From Amphiura filiformis (Eukaryota; Echinodermata; Ophiuroidea; Amphilepidida; Amphiuridae): a DNA stretch of 64,000 bases. Within the stretch, counting starts at the first letter, position 1. The number at the start of each line of letters is the position of its first letter. A model generated the notes under the pieces. That model saw nothing but the letters and a program-made list of their open reading frames with translations, was not told the DNA's origin and searched no databases. The position numbers and the translations under genes are program-made. The stretch is taken from contig NC_092637.1 of the NCBI RefSeq assembly GCF_039555335.1, forward strand, positions 44,409,613 to 44,473,612, written 5' to 3'. Shown piece after piece: positions 8,299 to 20,287 of this stretch.

Positions 8299-8451
8299 CT
8301 AAACAAATTTTCTTGGTGGAACAAGGGCCTTAACTCCAGCACGAACAAAGACCTCGGGTGTTGCCATGGTAACGGAATATTTCGGATCACATGGATGTGT
8401 AAATGCAGGTTCCAGTATATTAAAGGTCCCCTGACGATTGAAAGGTTCTAC
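8299..8451 (-). CDS. Orphan terminal exon candidate, unrecognised (copy A)
   Basis: On the minus strand an acceptor (ATTTTCCAG) opens about 50 codons starting VEPFNRQGTFNILEPAF and continuing THPCDPKYSVTMATPEVFVR to a terminal VPPRKFV and stop. The composition is that of a globular protein, not a repeat. I do not recognise it. Upstream exons would lie to the right; in copy A that is the duplication junction, so this copy cannot be complete. Confidence 0.4.
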   Translation of the reverse strand, partial: VEPFNRQGTFNILEPAFTHPCDPKYSVTMATPEVFVRAGVKALVPPRKFV

Positions 8452-8502
8452 CTGGAAAATAATATTCAGTTTTTTTTTTTTTCTCAAAAACATTTTTGGT
8501 TG

Positions 8503-10803
8503 GAAATGTCACGAGAGCGCACCACCAATGATTGCGCCATTGGATAACACAGGGAAATACGCACGTTTGGATGGCGTTTTGTCACTGCAAAAACGTAATA
8601 TAGATAAAAAGTTTGGTATCAAATTAAAGCTTATCACGTGTAGAATATTATTCTTTCAACAGAATATATTGGTGACCATCTACTTTTTTTGCTATTTGGC
8701 CGCAAAGAAAAAAGGTGCAAATTTAACCCTAAAAAATCACTCAATTTTTGAAACCGGACGTTCAGTTCAGTTCAGTTCAAATTCGCGCCAAAACTTCACC
8801 TCTGAAATAAAATATTGGGATTTTTTCTCAGATTCTTTCATGCAGACACTTGTCGGAAGCAAATGAGCTGAAAACGAGCGAATTTTGACAATATCTATAG
8901 AAAATAAAGTGATAAATCATTAATATTCAGATATGCTAATTAGCCACGCCCCATCATTAATATTCATATATGCATGAGCTAGCTCGCGAATATACATGAG
9001 CTCATGCATATATGAATATTAATGATGGGGGCGTGGCTAAATAGCATATCTGAATATTAATGAGGCATTTCAGTTGACCTTTTCAAAATGGCGCTATATC
9101 CGGTTGACCTTTGACCCGGACAGGACCTTGTGACCTTTGATGAGTAAGTGAGCAGTGAAATGAGCGAATGAGCGGCGAAATGAGCGAATGAGCAGCGAAA
9201 TGAGCAAATGAGCAGGGAAATGAGCAAATGAGAAGGGAAATGAGTCAATGAGCAGTAAAATGAGCAAATGAGCAGTGAAATGAGCAAATGAGCAGCGAAA
9301 TGAGTCAATGAGCAGGTTATAAAATGCCTGTTTCACCCGTTCTTGTCATTTGGAGATCAGCTCTCGAGGAGTTGACGCATGGCTCCTATTTCAGCGTTCA
9401 AAACCCACCCTTGTCACGCGTGCGACAAACGTTTCGTTCCATCATTCAACTTGAGGAGACACATGAAAACGATGCACGGCGAAGAGGAGGAACGCCCGAG
9501 ACGGACGATTCGAACCCGAAATTTCGGAGCCGGATGATTCCGAAGCGGGAAGCGCGGCATCAGGAGAAGATAGCGGCGTGGAGTTGGAGGATAATGCCCG
9601 TGATCGAGAATGGCTTAAGCGGGCCCGGTAGCTACTCGCGAGATGAGGGCCCAAAAATACGAAAAGTACGTCAACGAAGGTATGGCTGCAGACCTGGCTG
9701 AAGAAAAGGCCAATATGAAAACCGCATGGGCCGTTAAACGCGATTTTTTTGACAGCTACGGGACATTTTTGGCACATAACGTCCATTTGAAATATGACGA
9801 AACTCATCAGGATATCGTGATCGATCTCAAAGAGAAGACGGATAAAGGCATGGACGTAGGCAAGGCGGTAAAAATAACGTTGGTTAAACATCGATCTCAA
9901 TTCGCCGGGCTTTTCCAACAGGCCGAAGAGGATGTCGAGATGGAAAGCGATGACTAAAGCGCGTTAATCGACCGCACTTTTCTGGAAGTTACTAATAAAA
10001 ATTTAAAAAGAAGATAGAATCTTACGTTTGTTTATTTCATTTTACGTGCTCATGGAGTCATTTCCATGCTCATTTTCCTGCTCATTTGCACATTTCGCTG
10101 CTCATTGCACTGTTCATTTGCTCATTTCCTTGCTCATAGTGCTCATTTCGCTGCTCCTTTGCTCATTCCACCGCTCATTTGCTCATTTTACTGCTCATTT
10201 GCTCATTTTACTGCTCATTTATTCATTTCATTGCTCATTTGCTCATTTCACTGCTCATTTGCTCCTTTCTCTGCTCATTTGCTCATTTTACTGCTCATTT
10301 CACCGACCATTTACTCATTTCACCGAAATTGACGCGTTTGATGCAATTGGCGCATTTGAGGAGAGGTCACGTAGGGGTCAATTATACCCCCATCCCCGTG
10401 AGGATCATTTTGGGCCAAAGTTCACTTCCGGGTCAAAGTTCACTTTTGAAAAAAAAAAAAGGTAAATTTTTTTTTTTGCGAAAAATTTTTTGAATTTTTT
10501 TCAAAATTTTTTTTTTTTCGACATTTTTTTTTCGAAAATTTTTTGAAATTTTTTTCAAAATTTTTCAAATTTTTTTTCGACATTTTTTTTTTAGTATATT
10601 TTCAAAATGGCGGTATTTCCGGTTAACCTTTGATCACTTCCGGTTGACCTTTTCAAAATGGCGGCACTTCCGGTTGATTTTTGAAGACTTCCGGTTGACC
10701 TCATGACCCATGATCCGGAAGTGACCTTTGACCTGGTTTGACCTTTGACCTGGTTTGACCCGTTACCGGAAGTGGCGACGTCTCTACAGGCCTATATACT
10801 ACT
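8503..10803. mobile_element. TIR element, left-truncated copy B
   Basis: The same element as 2362-4827 but missing its first 165 bp, because the duplication break lies in the left TIR. The right TIR is complete and is followed by ACTTAC. It retains an imperfect palindrome (about 8918-9063), both 20-bp arrays (about 9143-9315 and 10047-10328) and the small gene. Confidence 0.8.
9379..9957 (+). pseudogene. Element-encoded small C2H2 protein (copy B, frame-broken)
   Basis: Starts ATGGCTCC. The finger is intact here: HPCHACDKRF followed by NLRRHMKTMH, a C-x2-C-x12-H-x4-H pattern at residues about 12-33, then an acidic EEEE run. The frame then stops at about codon 53. The linker and helical parts continue in other frames, with one shift shared with copy A and a missing A near 9629 unique to this copy. 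The C-terminus ends in an acidic tail (AEEDVEMESDD). An AATAAA lies at 9994-9999. Together the two copies support a product of roughly 185 residues, but neither is intact. Confidence 0.55.
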
Positions 10804-10977
10804 ACTTACGTTGGGGATAGGGTTTCTCTTTGGTGTGAGTTCATATACCTTTCCAGGTGACATTTATACTGCATTTATATGTACGTGTGGAAAAAAAACA
10901 TTTCTGACACAGTATTCACAGCAGTTTGTTTCTGGTTCGAGTATTTCTGATATGGGTTTGAAGACTACCTCTATACC

Positions 10978-11136
10978 CAGCGTTCGCAATAGGGTCGGTC
11001 AGCCGGCCATTGGCCTGTAACTTTTTGACCTGGTCGGTAACTTTTCTGACTGGCATCTAGTTGCCGGTCGGGTTGGTGTAACTTTTAAGGTTAAGCCCGG
11101 CTGGCCTGTAACTTTTGAGGCATATTTCGAACACTG
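10978..11136. mobile_element. hAT-type MITE (copy B)
   Basis: Duplicate of 5002-5164, again flanked by TCTATACC. It is slightly shorter through small deletions. Confidence 0.75.
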
Positions 11137-11240
11137 TCTATACCTTCTAGCAGTATTAACACTGATATTTCTATTTGGCGTGAGTTTGAATGTGTCTTTC
11201 TAGGTGAGCATTATTTAAAATCATTTCTGTACTCACACTA

Positions 11241-12615
11241 TTATGGTTTCTCTTTGGTGTGAGTTGTTCTGACGTGTCTTGAAAGACTACCACTCTGTGA
11301 AAAACACTTTTGGCAGTATTCACACCGATATGGTTTCTCTTTGGTGTGAATAGCTCGAATATGGGTTGTAAGACTACCTTTCCGAGAAAAACACATCTGG
11401 CAGAACTCACACTGATATGGTTTCTCTTTGGTGTGAATAGATTGGATATGGGTTGTCAGACCTCCACTTTGAGCAAAACGCTTCTGGCAATATTCACACT
11501 GGTATGGTTTCTCTTTGGTATGACTTCGAATGTGTGTTTCTAGTTGATATTTATTTACAAAGCATTTATGACAGAATTCACACTGATATGAGTTATCTTT
11601 CCTGTGATGAGTTCCAATGTGGATTTTAAGAGTAGTTTTATCGCATAACAATTCTGGCAGTACTCACACTGATATGGTTTCTCTTTGGTGTGACTTCGAA
11701 TGTGGCTTTCTAGGTGAAATTTAATTACAAAGCCTTTTTGACAGTACTCACACTGATATGGTTTCTCATTGGTGTGAATATTCCTGATATGGGCTGTAAG
11801 ATTACCACTCCGAGTAAAATACTTCTTGCAGTGCTCGCACTGATATGGTTTCTCTTTGGTGTGAGTTGGAACATGTTTTTTTAGATGAGATTTAATTACA
11901 AAGCATTTCTGACAGTACTCACACTGATATGGTTTCTCTTTGGTGTGAATAGTTCGGATGTGGGATGTAAGACTACAACGCCAAGTAAAACACTTCCGGC
12001 AGTGCTCACACTGATATGGTTTCTCTTTGGTGTGAGTTCGAACGTGACTTTTTAGTTGAGATTTATTTACAAAGCATTTCTGACAGTGATCACACTGAAA
12101 TGGTTTCTCTTTGGTGTGAATAGCTCGTATGTGGGTTGTAAGACTACCACTCCAACTAAAATACTTCTGGCAGTATTCACACTGGTATGGTTTTACTTTG
12201 GCGTGTATAGTTCGGATGTGGGCTCCAAGATTACCACGCTGACTATACCACTTCTGGCAGTATTCGCACTGATACGGTTTCTCTTTGGTGTGAGTTCGAA
12301 TGTGCCTTTCTAGGAGAGATTTAATCACAAAGCATTTCGGACAGTACTCACACCGATATGGCTTCTTTTTGATGTCACTTCTGCTCTCAGTGTGGACACC
12401 ACTAGAAGTACACACCCGCTTGTGTGTGACTAAATGGTAATTCAGGTGTCTCGAGCCTACCATATTTTGTCGCACTTTTTGACAAAAACACTTTTTCTAC
12501 GTCTATGAGCATGCACATATTTAACTAGATGACTGCTAACATGGCTCTTCAATTTATCCAAAGAATAATGGTTCATTCCACAAAATGTACAACGAAATGG
12601 TTTCAAAAGTTTCAT
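11241..12615 (-). pseudogene. C2H2 zinc-finger gene, copy B, frameshifted
   Basis: The duplicate of the 459-residue zinc-finger gene. A one-base deletion near 11640 (ATGCGCATAA became ATCGCATAA) shifts the frame in the eleventh finger. Three short deletions at 12449-12500 (two in T runs, one of two bases in CTACGCAGCC) separate the MKLLKPF start from the array. The fingers themselves are otherwise nearly unchanged. That is unusual for an old pseudogene and fits either a very recent event or unpolished sequence. Confidence 0.8.
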
Positions 12616-12747
12616 TGTTGCCTGTAGATGTTTGCAATATGTATATTACTGAGCGAACATAAAAGAATCAAATATTGTGTGCGCACCTCAAATCAACAAT
12701 GGAAGTCAATACTAGCAGACTGCAGATCACAAGAAAACAATCCTCAC

Positions 12748-12845
12748 TGCCTTTTGTACTATTGCTGACATGGAACTTGCCTTCTGTATCAGCCCCAGTG
12801 GAACTTGTAGTCTCAACAGCACGAATGTATATCAGTGGATCCAAT
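12748..12845 (-). other. Candidate upstream exon of zinc-finger gene B
   Basis: Duplicate of 6782-6879 with the same AACATTTCAG acceptor and GTGAGG donor. Confidence 0.45.
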
Positions 12846-12923
12846 CTGAAATGTTAAAACAATTTCAAATATGAAAGTAAATTAAATTAAACGTCAACAC
12901 TACATGTTTATTTTCCCTTACAG

Positions 12924-13150
12924 GGAGCGCTTTTAAGGAACTTCCTCATCATCAGCCGATGTTCTTTGATCTGATGTATTTCTTGGAAACGGCTAGAGAC
13001 CAACCTGATGATCAGCTTGGTGACATCATACTCGATGACGTCACTGAAGTCGGAAAAACCCTGTCCCTGGTGCCGCTGGGTTTGATCATACCCACACAGG
13101 ATCTAGTTCCAATCCCGTATCTCGGTTATGTCAAGGTCCTTGCTTCTTGA
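12924..13150 (+). CDS. Orphan terminal exon candidate (copy B)
   Basis: Duplicate of 6958-7184 with an intact frame from the CCCTTACAG acceptor to TGA. No indel has entered it, unlike the finger gene beside it. That may be chance, or may reflect the lack of homopolymers. Confidence 0.4.
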
Positions 13151-13779
13151 TTTGAGCTTCCAGGACCTTCCTGGGAAAGTTTTTTGTTTCTTTCTCCAGT
13201 ACTTTAATTTACTTTCATTTTATAATTACCACTTTGTATGAATCTGCAATTCTATAATTTAAAATGTCCTACTAGTATATTTACTGAATTTTCACAAATT
13301 ATAATAACCTGCAGCTTTAATTACAATGTTTAGGAAGTATGGTTTATTCATGAGATATGACATGCATGTCTGATAAATCAAGGAGAACAGTTTGCTCACA
13401 AAACAAGATGAGCCACTGGGGAGTCCCAGTAAGGCCACAAACAATTGAATACCTGCATGAGTTGGAGAAGCTCGGCCCAACGACATCCACCATTTTGGCC
13501 AAATTGAATATCCCGGGTTGATTATGTATTGCTAACAGACTGTACTTCCAAAGGTGTGAAAGAGGGGGCCAAATTCACACTCTATTATGTAGTCTTTTCA
13601 AGGGTACTCAACCATGACATCCATCTCCCATGGCGCCATTAATGATAAGACAGACTCCAGTTTTAGCTACGCACCACCTCCGTCAGTACGATTTCCACTG
13701 ACTTCAAGATTAATAGATTAAAGTGTTGATGCTTATTCTTGGACTCATATTGATGTAAGTAATATCAGGGTTGTACGTA

Positions 13780-14160
13780 TAGCTCATTTTTGGTCCCAAC
13801 AGCGGGAAATTACGATCATCAAAATGTTGATCGCAATAGAAGCAATCAAATGCAGCGATCAAAAGTAGCAATCATTTAATGCGATCGTTTTAATTATCGC
13901 ATTACACAAAATTATGATCAATATTTGTGATCAAAAGAACGATCATAGTTAATGGTCGCATATTCGCGATCAAAATTACGATCAAAATTGCGACCAAAAT
14001 TACGATCAAAATTGCGATCAAAATAATGATCGCTGGGGTACCACATGTTATCAAATTTACGATGATAAAAGCAACAAATTTGATCGCAATTATGGTTGCA
14101 AAAAAAATGATCGCAATTTTGATCGTAATTATGATCGCCTCAGCATGGTCGTTCTTTTCA
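13780..14160. repeat. GATC-lattice repeat (copy B)
   Basis: Duplicate of 7815-8190 with one longer A run in TTGCAAAAAAAATG. Confidence 0.7.
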
Positions 14161-14267
14161 TAGTGGTTAACAGGTTTTGATTATCTTTTTTTGCTAATCA
14201 TAACAAATTCCATGCTTCTATTTGTGTATTGAACTGCCACTTTTCCGAGATATCTTTAACACTTTGG

Positions 14268-14420
14268 CTAAACAAATTTTCTTGGTGGAACAAGGGCCTT
14301 AACTCCAGCACGAACAAAGACCTCGGGTGTTGCCATGGTAACGGAATATTTCGGATCACATGGATGTGTAAATGCAGGTTCCAGTATATTAAAGGTCCCC
14401 TGACGATTGAAAGGTTCTAC
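14268..14420 (-). CDS. Orphan terminal exon candidate (copy B)
   Basis: Duplicate of 8299-8451 with the same frame and acceptor. If the gene is real, its upstream exons should lie to the right of 14471; I could not identify any. Confidence 0.4.
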   Translation of the reverse strand, partial: VEPFNRQGTFNILEPAFTHPCDPKYSVTMATPEVFVRAGVKALVPPRKFV

Positions 14421-14699
14421 CTGGAAAATAATATTCAGTTTTTTTTTTTTTTCAAAAACATTTTTGGTTGAGTTGGACCCTTCTTCCACTCGGGTATTCA
14501 ATTGTTTGATTGGCGTAACTCAACCTACCCTTACTATACTTTCGATCCTGGATATGTTTATTCATTTTGAGTGACAAAAGGAAAAAGTCTGTTTTGTTAC
14601 ACATTGAACACTTGCTCTATAAGCATGCAAGCTTGGACACTTTTCACATTATATATTGTACATATTTGTGTGATGGCCATGTATATGTATGATGCTATA

Positions 14700-14921
14700 C
14701 CGTAAAACCTCATTTAACCTCGTCTACAAGCATATAGAGTGTTTCTGATGAAAGCTAAATTAATCAAGGCACCATTATAGAGTTTGAGCAAATAAAAACA
14801 GATCCAAGGAAACAAGTATTATTGTAAGACCAATCTATTGTATTGGCATATTCACGCTTGTTTCATATTAATTGAGCTTTCATTAAAAATGCTATACATG
14901 CTTGTAGACAAGGTTTTACGG
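14700..14921. mobile_element. TA-flanked MITE (Tc1/mariner-like)
   Basis: The ends CCGTAAAACCTCATTTAACC and, inverted, CCGTAAAACCTTGTCTAC are flanked by TA on both sides. The inverted similarity reaches inward through GTCTACAAGCAT and AAAGCT. There is no ORF. Confidence 0.65.
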
Positions 14922-15029
14922 TATTTGTTTTATATGGAATATGAATTTCCTTTAATGGAATTTTTAGTACTTAGCAATAACCAATCACAGTCCATTTGAT
15001 AAATATTGACAGTTTTATGTAATGACTTA

Positions 15030-16319
15030 GGGCGTGTTCACATTACACAATGTGGGTTCGTACCTAGGTAGTGAAGTGGTGTCGATCCACATCGAATCCA
15101 CATTGAGTCGCGTTCCCACTAGCAAGCTAATCTACATCGAAAGTGGGTTATGACGTAAGTGGAGCGAATCCACATACCCGGATGTTACATGTAGAACGAC
15201 TCCCCGGGGGGGTCACTCCCATTGTAGCCTGTACACCATCCGCGATAATCAACTTTTGAAAAGCACCCTAAACAAGGATTTAACCTTTGGCTAAAACGAC
15301 ACCCTAAACAGGGATTTCATTCCTAACATCAAATTTCATACCCTAAATTTCATTTCCGCGTATTTAGAAATTGCAATTTTGCTACCCTTTTTTTCCAATT
15401 TTTCATGTTTTTGACACCCTAAACGCGACACGCATGGATCGTGCCTACCCACGAAAAACGACCCTTTTACGCGTTTTCATTATCGCGGATGGTGTACAGG
15501 CCACAATGGGAGTGACCCCCGGACGACTCACATGTAGTACCACGCAGCATAGATACCAAATTTCAGTAAAGCCATCACCTCAGAAGCGATTTATAGACCT
15601 TTTTCTGATGATGTCACCTATCGATATTGGGGTCTGAGATGTAAACAAACAACACGTGCGTTTCTCACGTGTCCACGGTGTAAAAATACCAAATACAGCG
15701 TATTTTCTCCTCTGTTTTGTCATATTTCACTTTAGCTTCCATAAAATAATTGTTTAAACGGGAACTGTATACTAGTTACCTTTGTTCCAGTTTGTTTTGA
15801 TGCCATAAAATACAAAAGATATATACGGAAAAACAGCGATGCTATTTAAAATTCAATCTTTATTTTGTTTCACAATTTTGTTTACTTTTTACACCGTGAA
15901 GAACTACACGCGTACTGCGAGCTGGCAATTCCGCGCAGGACGCCTAACGTGGCGCAAAGTTGATCGCGCGCGCCGGCGCCGTAATTGCGTTTGGGTGCGG
16001 ATGACACGAATGCTGGACCCCTATATCGATTGATCGGTGACGTCTTCAGTTCGTTTTGTTCCATTGACGTTCACCATTTCGGCCCGTACGACCATAGCCA
16101 CTTCCGGTATATGTGGATCGACTCCACATTATCGTGTTCACATTACGAAATTTAACCCACCTCCTAGGGTCGAAACTACCTCAACCAGGTAGTTTCGATC
16201 CACATTGTTGATGTAGGGTCGAATCCACTTACTTTGTGTTCACACTACACTGGGAAGTGGTTTCGATGTAGGGTCGACTCCACGTCCCTACATCAAAAGT
16301 GCCTGATGTGATCACGCCC
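15030..16319. mobile_element. PIF/Harbinger-like MITE, TTA duplication
   Basis: Starts GGGCGTGTTCACATTAC, ends TGTGATCACGCCC, with TTA on both sides (15027-15029 and 16320-16322). The 3-bp TWA duplication is typical of PIF/Harbinger. Subterminal words such as TCGATCCACAT recur in both orientations. A second MITE is nested at 15203-15522. The rest includes a GC-rich stretch near 15960 (GCGCGCGCCGGCGCC) without a gene. Confidence 0.65.
15203..15522. mobile_element. Nested MITE, 7-bp target duplication
   Basis: The ends CCGGGGGGGTCACTCCCATT and, inverted, CCGGGGGTCACTCCCATTGT are flanked by ACGACTC (15196-15202 and 15523-15529). The inner TIR includes GTACACCATCCGCGAT. Internal words of the type CACCCTAAACA repeat a few times. 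Confidence 0.7.
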
Positions 16320-16370
16320 TTACATGTATATTGCAAAACATAAAAACATATCCAAGAAGAATAAGTGACC

Positions 16371-16638
16371 GTTCACAAACACTTGTAAGGCTGGGCCTGA
16401 TGCAAAAAGGGGGCCCTGAAAATTCTGACCCTCCTAAGGGGGGCCCTGAAAAAAATGACCACAAATTTTCCTGGAAAAATTGAGTTTATATGCTTTTCTA
16501 TGGGGTTGACCCATAATTTTCATGTCAAAAGGGGCCCTGAAATTTTTGAGGTTCTGTAAAGGGGGGGGCCTGAAAAATGTTCGGATGAAATTTTTTTGCA
16601 TCAGGCCCCCCACCCCCCCCTTACAAGTGTTTGTGAAC
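16371..16638. mobile_element. MITE with GTTCACAAACACTTGTAAGG ends
   Basis: The ends are inverted copies: GTTCACAAACACTTGTAAGG on the left, its complement on the right, with GGCCTGATGCAAAAA inside each. The interior repeats GGGGCCCTGAAAA several times. No clear target duplication is seen. Confidence 0.55.
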
Positions 16639-16842
16639 TATCCCTAAGAAAGAAATTTAGCCAATGATACTTGGGGTCTTTTTTTAATGTGACCAGCTCC
16701 AACAAAACCCAGAACAAGTCACAAGGCATGTTTTTGAGTTTGTGGGCCTTTAGAGATGAAAAAATATTCAAATTTTGGAATTCTTAATTTCATGGTATTT
16801 GACCTTGGGACTGAGTGGGCTTTCAAATTCTTGAAAGTACTC

Positions 16843-17132
16843 AGGGCTGTGCAATAATTATGAGCCCCCCCCCAAACAGCTCGCCAAAAATAGCTTGCCA
16901 ACCGGCCCGCCAAAAATCGCTTGCCCCCCGGCCCACCAAATAATCTTCAACCCCCCCCTGCACATGCCAAATTTTTGGTATCTCAATTTGCAAACCTTAA
17001 ACGGTCTATACTATATACATGTTGCTAGCGCAGCGAGCAGGAAATTTTGCATATTTAAGCCTAAGAATGTGTGCAAAAATTTCTTGACCCCAAATTTTAC
17101 CCTCCCCAGGGCTCATAATTATTGCACAGCCC
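16843..17132. mobile_element. Harbinger-like MITE (GGGCTGTGCAATAATTATGA family)
   Basis: Begins GGGCTGTGCAATAATTATGA and ends with its complement. The inside is GCCAAAAATCGCTTGCCCCC-like repeats. Other members lie at 22511, 40501-40991, 40995-41209 and 52676, which makes it a dispersed family. Confidence 0.65.
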
Positions 17133-17453
17133 CTTATTAAAAAGAGGTTTATTTAATCAATAATTGACAGTTGAACTATGATAATCCCTATTCAATCCTG
17201 TGTGAAGTAGGAAACTAATTAGCTGATTTCTTAGAAATATAAAGGTATCATTTACAAAATAATCCATATCTTGAAATTGGTGCTGTGTATATAATTTTGG
17301 TATCCATAGATTGAAATATATAAGGGGGCCTGGAAATAAACATAATCTTTCAAAATTGATTAGAAAAGTTTGATTTGTGCTGTGAGTTCGGCTCAAAACA
17401 TGCATTGCAACATAATTCGTGACATCATGGGCATGCATTGAAGTGCTTGATAT

Positions 17454-17595
17454 TATAACATCCGGGTAAGTGGAGTCGATCCTACATCAGCATTTTGGTG
17501 TTAGTGAGAACGCGAAATCAATGTGGACTGAGTCCACTTGTATTTGGACTCGGACCTAGGTACGAGACCCCATGTCTGTAGTGAGAACACACCCT
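17454..17595. mobile_element. Solo right end of the 15030 MITE family
   Basis: Ends GTAGTGAGAACACACCCTAA and carries the same GGACCTAGGTACGA and GTGGAGTCGATCC words as 15030-16319. The matching left end is not adjacent. Confidence 0.5.
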
Positions 17596-18029
17596 AATGA
17601 AGGCTGAATAAGACAATTATAATGTAACACTGTACCTGTGGTCAAGTGCCCCTCTTTCTCATGTGTCACATATAGTGTTTCTTAACTACAAAATCATTAA
17701 AATAATTAACAAAAACAATAATAACATCAAAAGTAAAACAATCCGATTTTTAGGTTGAACAAACTTGACAAAAACGTCACACAATGATACCAACTTTAAC
17801 TCCCGTATTTTTTGTGAGTATAATATAGATGTAGTTGTAGTTCACAGCATTCAGTGTAATGGTGGACAAATTGGAATTGACAATGATGTGATGCATGCAG
17901 TACGTCCTAGACTATGATCTAAATAATTTTAGCGAATGAGCACCCACAAAATAAAGTGATACTGTTCTACATAACAAAAAAATAGACGGTTCTCGAACCA
18001 CACGATCCCCATGGCTGGGCGGTCAGTAA

Positions 18030-18610
18030 ACTTGTACCTCAGATGACCCCTGGTGACCCTGAAATGACATTCCAAAAATTTGGCTCTAAATGTAGACTGT
18101 ACCCACCAACTTTCATGCTCCATCTGACAGTTTTTACTAATTTGACCTAAGATGACCCCTGGTGACCTTGAAATAACCTTCCCAAAATTTGCCTTTAAAT
18201 GTTGACTGTACCCACCAAGTTTCATGCCCATACAACAGTTTTTACTAATTTGACCTCAGATGACCACTGGTGACCTCGAAATGACCTTCCAAAAATTTGG
18301 CTGTAAATGTTGACTGTACCCACCAAGTTTCATGCCCATCTGACAGTTTTTACTAATTTGACCTCAGATGACCCCTTGTGACCTCGAAATGACCTTCCAA
18401 AAATTTGGCTTCAAATGTTGACTGTACCCACCAAGTTTCATGCCCATACGACAGTTTTTACTAATTTGACCTCAGATGACCCCTGGTGACCCCGAAATGA
18501 CCTTCCAAAATTTTGACTGTAAATGTTGAATGTACCCACCAAGTTTCATGCCCATACGAGTTTTTACTAATTTGACCTCAGATGACCCCTGGATGACCTC
18601 AGTGACCTTG
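18030..18610. repeat. Minisatellite, about 108-bp period, six copies
   Basis: CAGATGACCCCTGGTGACC recurs at 18041, 18150, 18260, 18366, 18474 and 18580, spaced 106-110 bp. Each unit also carries a CCACCAAGTTTCATGCCCAT segment and TTTTTACTAATTTGACCT. It shades into a non-repeated GACCTTGACC tail. Confidence 0.85.
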
Positions 18611-19784
18611 ACCTACTAACCAATACAAACCGGTCCTGTCTCGGGTCAAGATGCACCCACCCACCAAGTTTGAGGAACGTGCGACCCCTAGTCTCTCAGA
18701 AAATAGGCGAAAACTAAAACCTAACCAAAATGGAACACACACGCCTACCCGTTTCCACCGCCAAACGAGGACACCTAGCTTTTCACTGTACAACCGAGGA
18801 CCTTATACATTTGACTTTTAGCATTCTAATCGTGGACATTCGTGTAAAAACCTGACAATTAATCGACTAACCGAGGACCTCGACACATTACCGGCATTGG
18901 GGGACCTACCCCCTATGCAATTTTGAGCTGTATAGCGCCCTCTGCAAGCCTTAAACAAGAGCACCAATGGTGCTGTAGCTCATTTGTTATGGGTTATGGT
19001 CAGGAATTGAAATTCATTGTGTTGGTGGTTGTGTGCAGGTTTTATTTGTTATAAGTGCAGTTGTTATTTTTTATTAGTTTGTTGACAGGACTGTGATGAA
19101 GAGTGTAGTTAAGTTTAGTTTATTACAACAAATCATGTGAGATCACCGCAAAAATTCATGATAAAAGGTCACTTTCCCAAAGAAAAATAGTGCAATCCGT
19201 CAATTCCCGCCATGATCTCGCAACTTAAATTACTCAGACCAAACTAATCTCTAGCGCATACAGGGAACCAAGCAAAACGATAGAAATGACTTGTTTCTCA
19301 TGACGACTTTTGACTTTTCTCACTTCAAAATAAGTACTTTCCCCACCCAAATTCACCTCTAAAGGAGTGCAATCGATTGAAAAATAACTCAGCAAAGCTT
19401 AGAACCCAATTTGATATCAAGATATTACAGACAAAAAAGCCTTAGTATAAAAAAGCAGGGCGGAAGTTGCGAGTTTTAATTCATACCTGAACAAATGGCT
19501 TTAATTGAAATCACATCCTCTGAGTTTTACAACAATACAACAGTCTATATTCAGACAACCTTTAAGAATGTTTGCTGCTGAAGGGATTTCATATCAACCA
19601 AGTTTCATGACAATCCAACTATCTATTATCAGCAACTTTAACTTTGATATGACCTTGATGGTTTCATGGTTTCCACAATCTGACAATCTATACTCAATTC
19701 ACCTTGGATGACCTTGACCTGACATTCAACATTTTCCGCTTTCTAACTCATGTCCATAACCCCCATAACAATCTGTCCTTTTAC
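18611..19784. other. Unannotated stretch
   Basis: No gene seen. The words CAAGTTTCATGACAATCC and GATGACCTTGACCTGAC at 19600-19720 are distant relatives of the minisatellite unit. Confidence 0.3.
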
Positions 19785-20279
19785 CCGGGGGGCACTCAAC
19801 TTTGGAAGTAGGCCCCCTCTTTTGAAGTCGACTATACCCGATGACCCCCTTTTTTTAAAGTCATACCCAATGACCCCCCCTTTTTTAGTTGCGTGCTACC
19901 CAATGACCCCCTTTTTTTGGTTGCGGCTACCCAATGACCCCTTTTTTTCTAGATTTTCTAGAAGAGCATCATCAAAATGCAACAAACAAATGCTGAAACT
20001 TTCAAATTTTGCTCCATTTTTTCAAAATTATGCCGAAACTTTCAAAATTTTGCTCCATTTTTTCAAAATTTTGTACCCGATGACCCTTTTTTTGAAATCT
20101 TATACTCAATGACCCCCTTTTTTCAAAATATTATACCCAATGACCCCCTTTTTTATTTTGTTTGTACCCAATGACCCCCTTTTTAAAAATAACGCTTTCT
20201 TACCGATAGGCCCCTACTTCGCGACACCGGTAGGCACATACCCATCAGTTCTAAAGTTGAGTGCCCCCCCCCCCCGGCG
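19785..20279. mobile_element. MITE with internal TACCCAATGACCCCC array
   Basis: The ends CCGGGGGGCACTCAACTTT and inverted GGGGCACTCAACTTTAGAAC are flanked by an 8-bp duplication CCTTTTAC (19777-19784 and 20280-20287). The interior is about eight variable copies of TACCCAATGACCCCCTTTTTT with short spacers. Confidence 0.7.
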
Positions 20280-20287
20280 CCTTTTAC

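Larger units (their letters stand above)
2526..8502. repeat. Tandem duplication unit A (about 5.98 kb)
   Basis: This stretch repeats almost base for base at 8503-14471. The left edge is at GGAAATGTCACGAGAGC (2526, and 8502 in the second copy). The last bases of unit A read CATTTTTGGTTG and run straight into the start of unit B. The shift between copies is 5966-5976 bp, varying because of small indels. It contains a zinc-finger gene, most of the TIR element and two orphan exon candidates. Confidence 0.9.
8503..14471. repeat. Tandem duplication unit B
   Basis: A near-identical second copy of 2526-8502. Differences are mostly one- or two-base indels, many in homopolymers, plus a few substitutions. 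At its right end CATTTTTGGTTG is followed by AGTTGGACCC, which is presumably the original right flank. Confidence 0.9.

Noticed and set aside
17929-18231. Minus-strand frame of 100 codons
   Set aside because: It lies in the 108-bp minisatellite and repeats with it; no homology recognised.
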